Shown here one piece after another: positions 9,380-18,096 of a stretch of 64,000 nt of DNA. A program made the translations under genes and the position numbers. The notes below the pieces were generated by a model that worked only from the letters and a program-made list of their open reading frames with translations, did no database searches and was not told where the DNA came from. This DNA is from Rhodospira trueperi (GTDB lineage Bacteria > Pseudomonadota > Alphaproteobacteria > Rhodospirillales > Rhodospirillaceae), in assembly GCF_900101965.1 (NCBI RefSeq), contig NZ_FNAP01000001.1:434001-498000 (forward strand), in the 5' to 3' direction. How positions within the stretch are numbered: the stretch's first letter is position 1; each line of letters begins with the position of its first letter.

Positions 9380-9765
9380 TCACGGAGCGTCGTCGACGAT
9401 CCGCCAGCTGTACGCCAGGATCCGTTCCGCGCCACCCCGCGTGACGAAGTAACCCTGCGCACCTCTCACATGAGTGCGCAAGAGGTACGAGCCATGTCTT
9501 GAACCAAGAGACAGATCCGCGGTTCGCCGCAGAATGCGCTCGTGTCCCAGATAGCACCCCAGTTCAGACGGCAGCACGTCCTGCCCGTAGACAGCCCGAC
9601 ACCGCCGCCCGTCGTACCGGGCCCCAATCAAGGTTCGAGAGCGTGGCACCGTCCACGCCCTCCACGACCTCCGCGGATACCCCGAGCCGCGTCACCTCAG
9701 CCTTGGCAAGGGCCCGCCGTTCCGTGTGCCGGGGCAGATTGAGAAGGTAAGATTGGAACCGTCAT
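9380..9765 (-). pseudogene. Decayed GT25-family (LPS) glycosyltransferase
   Basis: On the minus strand an ATG at 9765 opens M-T-V-P-I. One extra base at about 9750 then shifts into Y-L-L-N-L-P-R-H-T-E-R-R, the typical GT25 start, which continues through V-V-E-G-V-D-G-A-T-L-S to a stop at 9564-9566. A second frame then reads L-P-S-E-L-G-C-Y-L-G-H-E-R-I-L-R-R, the GT25 G-C-x-L-S-H block. It jumps almost at once to a G-A-Q-G-Y-F-V-T-R-G-G-A-E-R-I-L segment that normally lies over 100 residues later. The stretch that should carry the D-D catalytic motif is therefore missing. Two frameshifts, an internal deletion and an early stop make it non-functional. Confidence 0.75.
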
Positions 9766-9785
9766 GTTCGATGTGTCTAGGCCCA

Positions 9786-10700
9786 TCAAGAGGCGGAGGT
9801 GGACGCCGCCGCCGTTAGGTCATTGGTGCGACCGACGGCCCGATCATAGGCCTTGATCAAGAGGCGTGTCACCGTTCCCGGCGTGAACGTGTCGTTTCCG
9901 ATCTGCCCGACGGGGGTCACCTCGGCGGCGGTTCCGGTCAGGAAGACTTCCTCGGCTTGGGCGATTTCCTCGGGCATGATTGGCCGCTCGACCACCTCTA
10001 GGCCGGCCTCAATGGCAAGGCCGATGACCGTGCGGCGGGTGATGCCGTCCAGGAAACAGTCCGGCACAGGGGTATGCAGCTTGCCGTCCGGCATCAGGAA
10101 AAAGATGTTCGCACCGGTCGCCTCCGCCACGCGGCCGCGCCAATCCAGCATCAGGGCATCGTGAAAGCCCTCCTGCTCCGCCTTATGCTTCGACAGGGTG
10201 CAGATCATGTACAGCCCGGCCGCCTTGGCCTGCACGGGCGCGCAGGCGGGGTCCGGGCGCCGCCAGTCAGAGATGGCCAGCTTGATCCCCGCCATGCGGG
10301 CCTCGGGCGAGAAGTACGACGGCCACTCCCACGCCGCAATCGCGAGATTGATCCGGTTTTTCTGGGCCGACACGCCCATCATCTCGGATCCGCGCCACGC
10401 CAGAGGACGGACGTAACCGTCCGAGATGGCATTGGCTTTCAGCACAACGTCATGGGCGGCATTGATTTCATTGATCGAATAGGGGATCTGGAATCCCATC
10501 AGCCGGGCCGACTCGTGAAGCCTTTCGGTATGCTCCGTCAGTTTGAAGACGGTCCCGTTGTAGACTCGCTCTCCCTCGAAAACGGAGGAGGCATAATGCA
10601 GGGCGTGGGTCAGCACATGCACCTTGGCCGAACGCCAGTCCACCAACTCGCCATTGAACCAGATGGTGCCGTCGCGGTCATCAAACGGAGCGTTCGCCAT
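9786..10700 (-). CDS. ilvE: Branched-chain amino acid aminotransferase
   Basis: The 304-residue protein is a class IV fold, PLP-dependent aminotransferase that moves amino groups between glutamate and the keto acids of valine, leucine and isoleucine. The PLP lysine is Lys159 in the Q-A-K-A-A-G-L-Y segment, and the cofactor-phosphate site R-V-A-E-A-T-G-A-N-I-F-F follows. The N-terminal H-A-L-H-Y-A-S-S-V-F-E-G motif is also typical. The start at 10700 has AGGAGG nine bases upstream; the ATG at 10706 is too close to it. It is divergent from the marR gene and may share a regulatory region with it. Confidence 0.93.
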   Translation of the reverse strand: MANAPFDDRDGTIWFNGELVDWRSAKVHVLTHALHYASSVFEGERVYNGTVFKLTEHTERLHESARLMGFQIPYSINEINAAHDVVLKANAISDGYVRPLAWRGSEMMGVSAQKNRINLAIAAWEWPSYFSPEARMAGIKLAISDWRRPDPACAPVQAKAAGLYMICTLSKHKAEQEGFHDALMLDWRGRVAEATGANIFFLMPDGKLHTPVPDCFLDGITRRTVIGLAIEAGLEVVERPIMPEEIAQAEEVFLTGTAAEVTPVGQIGNDTFTPGTVTRLLIKAYDRAVGRTNDLTAAASTSAS

Positions 10701-10854
10701 GGTCATTCGCCTCCTGAAGATGGAATCTGTCCAAAAACCACCTGGAACCGGTAACATTGTTGGGATAATATGTCAACAAACCTGACGTATATTGACGAAG
10801 CGCGAGCGGATCGCCGCCACCGCGTGCCATGGCCGCAGGCGAGGACACACCCCG

Positions 10855-11346
10855 ATGACTGACCACAAACCTGGGCCCAACCCGCTGTTCCTTCGCGAGG
10901 AGGATCTGCGCCAGGCCATTGAGTTGCTGTTTTTCGCCTATCGCGACTTCACTTCGGAGGCCGACGCCATGCTGGCCCGGAACGGGTTCGGCCGCGCCCA
11001 TCACCGGGTGATCTACTTCGTCGGTCGCCACCCCATGATATCGGTCAGCGCGCTGCTGGATATTCTGCGCATCACCAAACAGAGTCTCTCCCGCGTCCTG
11101 GGTCAGCTGATTCGCGAAGGATTTATCATCCAGCACAAAGGCGCGACGGATCGCCGTCAGCGCCTTCTCGAACTGACCGACAAGGGGTTGGAGATCGAAC
11201 GTCAGTTGACCGAAGCCCAGCGCCAGAGGATCGCCCGCGCCTATCGTGAGACAGGCGGCGAGGCTGTACAGGGGTTCCGATCCGTCCTGTTGGGCATCAT
11301 GGACCCACCCGACCGGAACCGGTTCTCCCGGAGAGGTGACACATGA
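10855..11346 (+). CDS. MarR-family transcriptional regulator (PetP-like)
   Basis: The 163-residue protein has the MarR winged helix: a dimerisation helix with A-I-E-L-L-F-F-A-Y-R-D-F, then H-H-R-V-I-Y-F-V-G-R-H-P, recognition helix T-K-Q-S-L-S-R-V-L-G-Q-L, and wing D-R-R-Q-R-L-L-E-L-T. Its stop overlaps the start of the response regulator (ATGA). A MarR gene followed by an OmpR-type gene resembles the petP-petR locus of purple alphaproteobacteria; that name is by context only. The start was chosen at 10855 since the upstream extension lacks conserved features. Confidence 0.88.
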   Translation: MTDHKPGPNPLFLREEDLRQAIELLFFAYRDFTSEADAMLARNGFGRAHHRVIYFVGRHPMISVSALLDILRITKQSLSRVLGQLIREGFIIQHKGATDRRQRLLELTDKGLEIERQLTEAQRQRIARAYRETGGEAVQGFRSVLLGIMDPPDRNRFSRRGDT

Positions 11347-12068
11347 GCCCAGGCATAGACTCCGATGATCCGGCGGACCTGCCCCACGTCCTGGTCGTGG
11401 ACGATGATGAACGGCTGCGTCACCTCCTGAACCGCTTTCTGTCCGATAATGGATTCCTGGTCACGACGGCCGCGGATCCCCAAGAAGCCCGGGGGCAACT
11501 TGCGGCCCTGGCGTTCGACATCCTGGTCGTGGATGTGATGATGCCCGGCGAGGATGGTCTTTCGCTGACCCGGTCATTGCGCGAGGCCAGTTCCGTTCCG
11601 ATTCTGATGCTGACGGCGATGGGCGACCCGGAGGCCCGCATTCGAGGCCTGGAGGCTGGCGCGGACGACTACCTTCCGAAGCCTTTCGAGCCTCGGGAAT
11701 TGCTGCTGCGCCTCAACGGGATCCTGCGCCGCGTGGCGGAACGTCCGGCGGAACAGACCGCCGACGCCGCGCTGGCACTTCTTCGGTTCGGACCCATGAT
11801 CTTGGATCCGCGCCGTGAGTCCCTGACCCGCGACGGCGAACCGGTACACCTCACCACAACCGAACGGCAGCTTCTGATGGTCCTTGCGAGCCGGGCCGGG
11901 GAGGTCATCAGCCGGGACGAACTCGCGCAGCTGACCGGCGCGGCCGCCAATCCCCGTGGTGTTGATGTCCAAGTGACACGGCTGCGCCGCAAGCTTGAGC
12001 GGGACCCTCGCATGCCACGACATCTTCATACCGTGCGTGGTCGCGGCTACCTTCTCCGACCTGATTAG
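11343..12068 (+). CDS. OmpR/PetR-type response regulator
   Basis: The 241-residue protein has an intact N-terminal receiver: acidic pocket Asp20/Asp21, phosphoacceptor Asp64 in D-I-L-V-V-D-V-M-M-P, the Thr in M-L-T-A-M, and Lys in L-P-K-P-F. The C-terminal winged helix (T-T-T-E-R-Q-L-L to T-V-R-G-R-G-Y) binds DNA. It overlaps the MarR gene by four bases and is followed 42 bases later by a histidine kinase, its likely partner. Targets are not visible; petR homologues control respiratory or photosynthetic electron-transport genes, but no petABC genes are in the window. Confidence 0.92.
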   Translation: MSPGIDSDDPADLPHVLVVDDDERLRHLLNRFLSDNGFLVTTAADPQEARGQLAALAFDILVVDVMMPGEDGLSLTRSLREASSVPILMLTAMGDPEARIRGLEAGADDYLPKPFEPRELLLRLNGILRRVAERPAEQTADAALALLRFGPMILDPRRESLTRDGEPVHLTTTERQLLMVLASRAGEVISRDELAQLTGAAANPRGVDVQVTRLRRKLERDPRMPRHLHTVRGRGYLLRPD

Positions 12069-12110
12069 GTGCCCGCCCACCGTGCCCTGTCCTCTGGAGG
12101 CCGGATCGTC

Positions 12111-13439
12111 ATGCCCCGATTTCAACCGTTCCGGCCGCTTAAGCGCCTGCTGCCCCGGGACATCATGGCGCGGTCCCTCCTCATCATCGTCATTCCGCTG
12201 GTGTTGTTGCAGATCATCACCGCCTACGTGTTCTTTGACCGCCATTGGGAGATTGTCTCACGTCGCCTCAATACAGCGGTGGCCTCTGAGATCGGGCTGA
12301 TCGCCCGTCTCATCTACACGTACCCTGGCGAAGAAACCCGCGAATGGGCTTTCAGCGTGGCCCGCATCACCCAGGGGCTCGTGTTCCGGTTCTCACCCGG
12401 CGGACAGTTGCCAAGCATTCCGGCCCAGCGCAGCGACCCGATCGAGCGGGCCCTGCGCCAGCGCATCGGCAACTACATCCCCTACCCGTTCACCATCGAC
12501 GGGCGCCCCGGAGAGGGCGAACTGACGGTGCACATGCAGACCCCTGGCGGTCTTCTGTCGGTGGACGTCTGGAAGGACCGCCTGTTCACGGAATCGATCT
12601 TTCTGTTCGTGTTCTGGATGGGCGGTTCGTCCATTGTGCTCTTTGGGGTTGCTGCCATCTTCATGCGCAATCAGGTCCGCCCCCTGCTGCGCTTGGCGCG
12701 CGCCGCCGACGCCTTCGGAAAGGGGCGGGAGGCTCCGGATCTGAAAGTCACCGGGGCAACCGAGGTACGGCAGGCGGCCAGGGCCTTCATCGCCATGCGT
12801 GACCGCATCCGACGCCAGATCGACCAACGCACGGGCATGCTGGCGGGCGTATCCCATGACCTACGGACCCCCCTGACCCGCATGAAACTGCAATTGGCCA
12901 TGCTGGAAGGGGTCGAGGGCGTCGACGATCTCCGCGCCGATGTCACGGAGATGGAGCGCATGGTCGAGGCCTATCTCGATTTCGCGCGAGGCACCGGCAC
13001 CGAAACGGCCGGGCCGACCGATCTCGGGGCCGTGCTGGAGGATGTCGTGGACCGTCACCGTCGGGCCGGCGGAACCATTTTCCTGACCGTCGCCCAACCG
13101 ATCACGTTGCCCCTGAAGCGGCAGGCTTTCGAACGCTGCATCGGCAACCTTCTTGGCAACGCCATTCGTCATGGCGACACCGTGACCGTCCAGGTTCTTC
13201 TGATCGACGATCACGTCGAGATCTTCGTGGATGACGATGGCCCCGGGATCGCGCCAGCCGACCGTGAGGCCGTCTTCAAGCCCTTCCAGCGACTGGAAAC
13301 CTCACGAAACCTGAAAACAGGCGGCATGGGCCTGGGCATGACCATCGCCCGGGATCTGGTCCGGGGCATGGGCGGAGACATCGCGTTGCTTGAAAGCCCG
13401 CAAGGTGGGTTGCGGGTGAAACTGCAACTGCCGCTATGA
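12111..13439 (+). CDS. EnvZ-like sensor histidine kinase
   Basis: The roughly 442-residue inner-membrane kinase has one helix at about residues 20-42, a periplasmic domain of about 115 residues, and a second helix at about 162-185. A HAMP linker and the H-box V-S-H-D-L-R-T-P-L-T-R-M (phospho-His about 249) follow, then N-box N-L-L-G-N-A-I-R-H and G-boxes D-D-G-P-G-I-A and G-G-M-G-L-G-M-T-I-A. It should phosphorylate the response regulator just upstream. An ATG at 12111 with GGAGG upstream is preferred to a GTG at 12069. Its end overlaps the end of the convergent diguanylate cyclase gene by six bases. Confidence 0.92.
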   Translation: MPRFQPFRPLKRLLPRDIMARSLLIIVIPLVLLQIITAYVFFDRHWEIVSRRLNTAVASEIGLIARLIYTYPGEETREWAFSVARITQGLVFRFSPGGQLPSIPAQRSDPIERALRQRIGNYIPYPFTIDGRPGEGELTVHMQTPGGLLSVDVWKDRLFTESIFLFVFWMGGSSIVLFGVAAIFMRNQVRPLLRLARAADAFGKGREAPDLKVTGATEVRQAARAFIAMRDRIRRQIDQRTGMLAGVSHDLRTPLTRMKLQLAMLEGVEGVDDLRADVTEMERMVEAYLDFARGTGTETAGPTDLGAVLEDVVDRHRRAGGTIFLTVAQPITLPLKRQAFERCIGNLLGNAIRHGDTVTVQVLLIDDHVEIFVDDDGPGIAPADREAVFKPFQRLETSRNLKTGGMGLGMTIARDLVRGMGGDIALLESPQGGLRVKLQLPL

Positions 13440-14159
13440 AAGTCGGCGGGCTCGCTTGCTTCGGTACATGCTCTCGTCAGCCTGCCGCATGGCATCCTCA
13501 AGCGAAAGCCCGGGTTCGAACGCGCAGACCCCGCAGGATACCGACAATGCCAGCGGCCCTTCGGGAAGGTCGACGGTCTTCTGAGAGACCTCGAACTCGA
13601 TGCGCGCGCGGATCTCCTCCGCCCCGTAAAGATCCGTGTCCATCAGCACGACACCGAACTCGTCTCCTCCCAGACGGCCCAGAAGGTCGGACGCTCGGGT
13701 GCAGTCGATCAGCGAGGCGGCCACCTGCTGAATCGCCACGTCACCGGCGGCATGACCACCCCGGTCATTGATCGGCTTGAGGTCGTCAACATCCAACATC
13801 AGCAGGGCGATGCCGTGTCCCTGCCGTTCCGCATAGGCGATCATCCGTTCCAGTTCCCGGACAAAGGAGCGGCGGTTTCGCAGCGGCACCAGCGGATCGG
13901 CGTCGGCCAGAGCCTCGGCGCTTTTCACGCGCTCCCGCAGCCCCTCCAGTTCCTCCTGCAACTGCTGAACTTCCCCCAGAAGCCGCTGAATCGCGGTGCT
14001 GACGGCGGGCGTCATCTGATCGTCAGGGATGCCAAGAACATGAGCGACCGGACGCTCCACGCCGCCCGTGTGAGGTGCCTTGTTCAGGACAACACGTCCG
14101 GCGCGCGCTGAATAGGCGCGGGTCACGTCAGACGAAGATGGTCCGAAGCTTGTCCTCAT
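13434..14159 (-). CDS. GGDEF diguanylate cyclase
   Basis: The 241-residue soluble protein makes cyclic di-GMP from two GTP. A coiled-coil-like helix (about residues 55-85) leads into the GGDEF domain, with the active-site GGDEF at 164-168. The inhibitory site R-x-x-D is at 155-158, so product feedback is likely. The helix probably mediates dimerisation. There is no sensory domain beyond about 50 N-terminal residues. The leader upstream (14160-14448) is rich in hairpins. The stop overlaps the stop of the kinase gene, so the two transcripts are antisense at their ends. Confidence 0.92.
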   Translation of the reverse strand: MRTSFGPSSSDVTRAYSARAGRVVLNKAPHTGGVERPVAHVLGIPDDQMTPAVSTAIQRLLGEVQQLQEELEGLRERVKSAEALADADPLVPLRNRRSFVRELERMIAYAERQGHGIALLMLDVDDLKPINDRGGHAAGDVAIQQVAASLIDCTRASDLLGRLGGDEFGVVLMDTDLYGAEEIRARIEFEVSQKTVDLPEGPLALSVSCGVCAFEPGLSLEDAMRQADESMYRSKRARRLS

Positions 14160-14235
14160 GCGCGGGCAGCCCTTGGGAGTTCAACACATGATCTTGATAA
14201 GGGAAGGAAGTTAAGGATGTGTAACCCTGTAATAC

Positions 14236-14309
14236 CGATCGACGAATGAACTGACTTCATTCGTTGATCGGCCGGTGCGACGGCACCGGCGCCCCCGGCG
14301 CCGGGCGCC
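14236..14309. repeat. Cascade of inverted repeats in the intergenic region before the GGDEF gene
   Basis: Three GC-rich or palindromic elements follow one another. First is a 15-bp stem (14236-14250 with 14256-14270, one G-T mismatch, 5-base loop). Next is an 8-bp perfect stem (14271-14278 with 14283-14290, 4-base loop), then a CCCGGCGCCGGG-type palindrome near 14294-14305. They sit in the 289-base gap after the ABC permease stop and ahead of the GGDEF gene, both minus strand. They could terminate the ABC operon or form the leader of the cyclase mRNA. The rest of the gap shows no gene. Confidence 0.6.
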
Positions 14310-14448
14310 CCGAAGGAGCGCTGCGGCGATACAAACGAAAGCCTCAGAATCAACGCCGCCCCAAAGGGATCCGGAGTCGGACGAGCCATTCCTATCGCCA
14401 GCCAGCGTAAAATACCGACAACTCTTCTCAAATCCTACGGTTTTATCG

Positions 14449-15378
14449 TCAGTGGGACGGGCGAAAGGGCCGACCGATGCAGGCCGGCGCATTGAGGCGG
14501 ATGCGCGTTCGGTCCCGCGAGATCAGCACCAGGACAACAATGGTCGCCAGATACGGCAGCATTGAGAGCAGATGGGACGAGACAGCCAGCCCGGCGCCCT
14601 GGGCATGAAGCTGCACGATGGTCACGCCCCCGAACAGATACGCCCCCAGCAGCACCCGTCCAGGCTTCCAGGTGGCGAAGACAACCAGGGCCAGCGCGAT
14701 CCACCCCCGTCCGGCGGTCATCGTTTCCACCCACATCGGCGTATAGGCCAGCGACAGATAGGCCCCCGCCAGACCTGACATAGCGCCGCCGAACAGCACA
14801 CACAGGAAGCGGATGCCGATCACCGGATATCCGAGCGCATGGGCGGCGTCGTGGTTCTCCCCTACCGCGCGGATCACCAGTCCAACCCGTGTGCGATAGA
14901 GCCCCCAACCGACCAGGATGGTCGCCAAGACAGAGGCATACACAAGCGGATCGTGGGCAAACAGCACCGGCCCGATCAGCGGCAGATCGGACAATCCCGG
15001 GATGTGGAGGGCGTCCAGTCCCTCGATGGGGATTCCGATGAAACCCTGACCGATGAAGGCCGACAGACCGACGCCGAATATAGTCAACGCCAACCCGGTC
15101 GCGACCTGATTGGACAGAAGTCCAAGCGTGAGGATCCCGAAGACCAGCGCCAGCGCCATGGCCCCCAGCATGCCTGCCAGGATGGCCAGCGCCGGATTGC
15201 CCGTCATCACCGCCGTTGCGAAGGCAGCGACCGCGCCGACCAGCATCATCCCCTCGACGCCCAGGTTCAGCACGCCGGACTTTTCGGTCACCAACTCGCC
15301 GACCGCCGCCAGCGCAAGCGGCGTCGCGGCCCGGATCATGGCCACCAGCAGGGCGACGACGCCATCAAGCCCGTCCAT
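14449..15378 (-). CDS. Nucleoside/simple-sugar ABC transporter permease (YufQ/NupQ type)
   Basis: The roughly 309-residue protein has about nine membrane helices. The motif E-K-S-G-V-L-N-L-G-V-E-G-M-M-L near the N-terminus is diagnostic for the BmpA-linked permeases of COG1079. A second typical block is A-V-G-E-N-H-D-A-A-H-A-L-G. Partner permease and ATPase genes precede it, the permease overlapping by 14 bases. The start at 15378 has GGGAGGGG just upstream. No BMP-type substrate-binding lipoprotein is encoded nearby, so it is either elsewhere or lost. Confidence 0.9.
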   Translation of the reverse strand: MDGLDGVVALLVAMIRAATPLALAAVGELVTEKSGVLNLGVEGMMLVGAVAAFATAVMTGNPALAILAGMLGAMALALVFGILTLGLLSNQVATGLALTIFGVGLSAFIGQGFIGIPIEGLDALHIPGLSDLPLIGPVLFAHDPLVYASVLATILVGWGLYRTRVGLVIRAVGENHDAAHALGYPVIGIRFLCVLFGGAMSGLAGAYLSLAYTPMWVETMTAGRGWIALALVVFATWKPGRVLLGAYLFGGVTIVQLHAQGAGLAVSSHLLSMLPYLATIVVLVLISRDRTRIRLNAPACIGRPFRPSH

Positions 15379-16465
15379 GTCGGTCCCCTCCCCGCGGCTG
15401 AACAGGTCGGCGGCCAAAGCGGAAGCGATGGTGGATCAGCACGTCCGCGGCCAACAGAAAGAACAAAATCATGCCCTGGAACACGCCGGTCACAGCGCGT
15501 GGCAGGCCGAGTTCAATCTGCAACGTATCGCCGCCCAGATAAGTCAATGCCATGAACAGGCCGGCCAGCAGAATCCCCAGCGGGTGCAAGCGGCCGAGAA
15601 ACGCGACGATGATCGCCGTGAACCCGTAGCCCGGCGAGATCTGTGGATGAAGTTGGCCGATGGGACCGGCAACCTCAACCATTCCCGCAAGCCCCGCCAT
15701 GCCGCCGCCGCACAGCAGTCCCAGCCAGATGACGCGGGCCTGACTGAACCCGGCATACCCGCCGGCGCGCGGCGCCAGCCCGATCACTTTGACTTGAAAG
15801 CCGATGAAGGCCCGCATCAGCAACAGCCAGATCCCCCCGACGCCGGCCAGCGCGAACAGCGCGCCAACGTGAAGGCGCGTTCCCTCGACCAGGGCCGGCA
15901 ACTGCGCGGACGGACCGAACAGAGCCGATTCCGGAAAGTTGAACCCGGCCGGATCGCGCCAGGGGCCATGAACCAGATACCCCAAAAGCAACTCGGCGAC
16001 ATAGGTGAGCATCAGACTCACCAGAATCTCATTGGCGTTGAAGTGTACCCGCAGCAGCGCCGGGATTGCAGCCCACGCCATGCCGCCGATCATGCCGGCC
16101 AACACCATCGTCGGCAGCAGCCAGGGCAGTTTGGCGTCACCGGCCCACAACGCCAGCCCGCCGGCGCAGATGGCGCCCAGGATCAACTGCCCTTCGGCAC
16201 CGATGTTCCAGACATTGCCGCGAAAGCCCACGGCCAGTCCCAGCGCGCACAGCACCAGCGGCGTGGCCTTCACGATCAGTTCGCTCCAGCCGAAGCCAGT
16301 GCTCAGGGGCGCGATGAAAAAGGCATGCAGGGCGCGAAGGGGATCATGGCCCAAGGCGGCGAACAAGATCACCCCGGCAACTCCGGTCAGGCCCGCCGCG
16401 ATCAGGGGGGTCAGATAGATCATCAGGCGCGACCTCTCGGGACGCGCCTCCAGCCTAGGCCACAT
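15365..16465 (-). CDS. Nucleoside/simple-sugar ABC transporter permease (YufP/NupP type)
   Basis: The 366-residue protein is the second permease of the heteromeric channel (COG4603). A conserved F-R-G-N-V-W-N-I-G-A-E-G-Q-L block pairs with the E-K-S-G block of its partner. L-M-L-T-Y-V-A-E-L-L and G-Y-G-F-T-A-I-I-V-A-F-L-G-R-L-H-P are also typical of the family. It overlaps the ATPase gene by 11 bases and the next permease by 14, giving a single translational unit. Nucleosides or purines are the usual cargo of this group, but the substrate is inferred. Confidence 0.9.
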   Translation of the reverse strand: MWPRLEARPERSRLMIYLTPLIAAGLTGVAGVILFAALGHDPLRALHAFFIAPLSTGFGWSELIVKATPLVLCALGLAVGFRGNVWNIGAEGQLILGAICAGGLALWAGDAKLPWLLPTMVLAGMIGGMAWAAIPALLRVHFNANEILVSLMLTYVAELLLGYLVHGPWRDPAGFNFPESALFGPSAQLPALVEGTRLHVGALFALAGVGGIWLLLMRAFIGFQVKVIGLAPRAGGYAGFSQARVIWLGLLCGGGMAGLAGMVEVAGPIGQLHPQISPGYGFTAIIVAFLGRLHPLGILLAGLFMALTYLGGDTLQIELGLPRAVTGVFQGMILFFLLAADVLIHHRFRFGRRPVQPRGGDRHGRA

Positions 16466-18023
16466 GGGCGTTGCCCCCCTCGAACAGGCCGGCCATCAGG
16501 ACGCCCATGTCCTCGGCGGTGACGGCGTGCGTGGGACGGCTTTCGGACAGCCGGCCGGCCGCGATTACCGCGATCCGATCCGACAGCGCGTACAGTTCGT
16601 CCAGGTCCTGGGAAATCACCAGGATGGCGGCGCCCCGGTCGCGCAAATCAACCAAAGCATGATGGATCGCGGCTGCCGAGCCGGCATCCACGCCCCAGGT
16701 CGGATGCGCCGCCACCAGCACACGCGGTTGTTGGAGAATCTCCCGGCCGATGATGAATTTCTGAAGGTTTCCACCGGAGAGGCTGCGCGCCTCGGCCGCG
16801 CTGCCATGGGCGATGACGTTGAAGGCCTGGATGACGCGGCCGGCGAAGTCTCGCGACCGGTTCCGATGCACCAACCCCCTGTTCACCAAGCCGTGATGCC
16901 GATAGGCCGACAAAAGAGCGTTTTCGGCAAGGGTCAGGTCGGGTACCGCCCCCTGCCCCATCCGTTCCTCCGGCACCACGGCGAGTCCCAACCCGCGACG
17001 CGCGCGCGGCCCCAGGTGGCCCGCCGGCCTGTCCGCGATTCGGATGACCTCGGGATGAGCCAGTCGGCGTTCCCCGGAGAGCGCGCGCATCAGCGCATTC
17101 TGGCCGTTACCCGCGACACCGGCGATTCCCAGGATCTCCCCCGCTTTGACAGCAAACGAGACCCCCCGCAAATCGGTGCCATGCGGATCATCCCGGTCCA
17201 TGTCCAGGCCGGCAACCTCCAGCATCGCGCCGGCCGGCGTGGCAGCGTCCGGTTCCCGCCGTCGCTCCTTTAGGTCCGGGGGCGCGGTGCCGATCATCAG
17301 GCGCGCCAGCGACCGGGCGGTTTCCTGCCGGGGATCGACGGTCGCCACGACCCGCCCGCCGCGCAGGATGGATGCCCGGTCGCAGAGCATGCGGATCTCA
17401 TCCAGCTTGTGGGAGATGTACAGGATCGAACATCCCTCGTCGCGCAGCCGGCGCAGCACCTCGAACAGCGCCAGTGCTTCCCGGGGGGTCAGCACCGATG
17501 TGGGCTCATCGAGGATGATGAGCCGTGGCGCACCAAGCAGGCAGCGCACGATCTCTACGCGCTGCCGCTCGCCCACCGACAGTTCATGCACGTGGCGTTC
17601 GGGCTGAATCGCTAGGCCATAGCCGTCCGACACCGCCCGGATACGCGCCGAAAGGGTTTTCATGGTGTCTCGTGTGCCCAGACCAAGGGCCACGTTTTCC
17701 GCCACCGTCAGGGATTCGAACAGAGCGAAGTGCTGGAACACCATGCCGATCCCGAGCCGCCGCGCCTCGGCCGGGCCGTCGATGCGCACGGGGCGCCCCT
17801 CCCACAGGATCTCGCCCGCGTCGGCCGCCAGCACCCCATGGACGATCTTCATCAGGGTGGACTTGCCGGCCCCGTTCTCTCCCAGGAGGGCGTGAATCTC
17901 GGCCGGACGGACATCAAGACTCACATGGTCGTTGACCACCACGCCGGGAAAGCTCTTGCATACGTCGCGCAACGCGAGACGCGGGGGCGCAAGCTCTGGC
18001 GGCGGGGTCGAGGATGTCGCCAT
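16455..18023 (-). CDS. Nucleoside/simple-sugar ABC transporter ATPase with two nucleotide-binding domains
   Basis: The 522-residue protein carries two fused ABC domains. The first has Walker A G-E-N-G-A-G-K-S-T, signature L-S-V-G-E-R-Q-R-V-E-I and Walker B L-I-I-L-D-E-P-T. The second has a relaxed Walker A (G-V-A-G-N-G-Q-N-A) and signature L-S-G-G-N-L-Q-K. It also has the Walker B-like stretch V-L-V-A-A-H-P-T-W-G-V-D, where the usual D-E-P is replaced, as is common in this sugar/nucleoside family. It powers the two permeases encoded just downstream and is the first gene of the operon. Confidence 0.92.
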   Translation of the reverse strand: MATSSTPPPELAPPRLALRDVCKSFPGVVVNDHVSLDVRPAEIHALLGENGAGKSTLMKIVHGVLAADAGEILWEGRPVRIDGPAEARRLGIGMVFQHFALFESLTVAENVALGLGTRDTMKTLSARIRAVSDGYGLAIQPERHVHELSVGERQRVEIVRCLLGAPRLIILDEPTSVLTPREALALFEVLRRLRDEGCSILYISHKLDEIRMLCDRASILRGGRVVATVDPRQETARSLARLMIGTAPPDLKERRREPDAATPAGAMLEVAGLDMDRDDPHGTDLRGVSFAVKAGEILGIAGVAGNGQNALMRALSGERRLAHPEVIRIADRPAGHLGPRARRGLGLAVVPEERMGQGAVPDLTLAENALLSAYRHHGLVNRGLVHRNRSRDFAGRVIQAFNVIAHGSAAEARSLSGGNLQKFIIGREILQQPRVLVAAHPTWGVDAGSAAAIHHALVDLRDRGAAILVISQDLDELYALSDRIAVIAAGRLSESRPTHAVTAEDMGVLMAGLFEGGNAHVA

Positions 18024-18096
18024 GAATGGGCCGCCCCATTTCAGGAAGCAAAGCGTGTTCGCGAGGCGATGCCCCGGATCGGCAGGCTGGCGCGGT

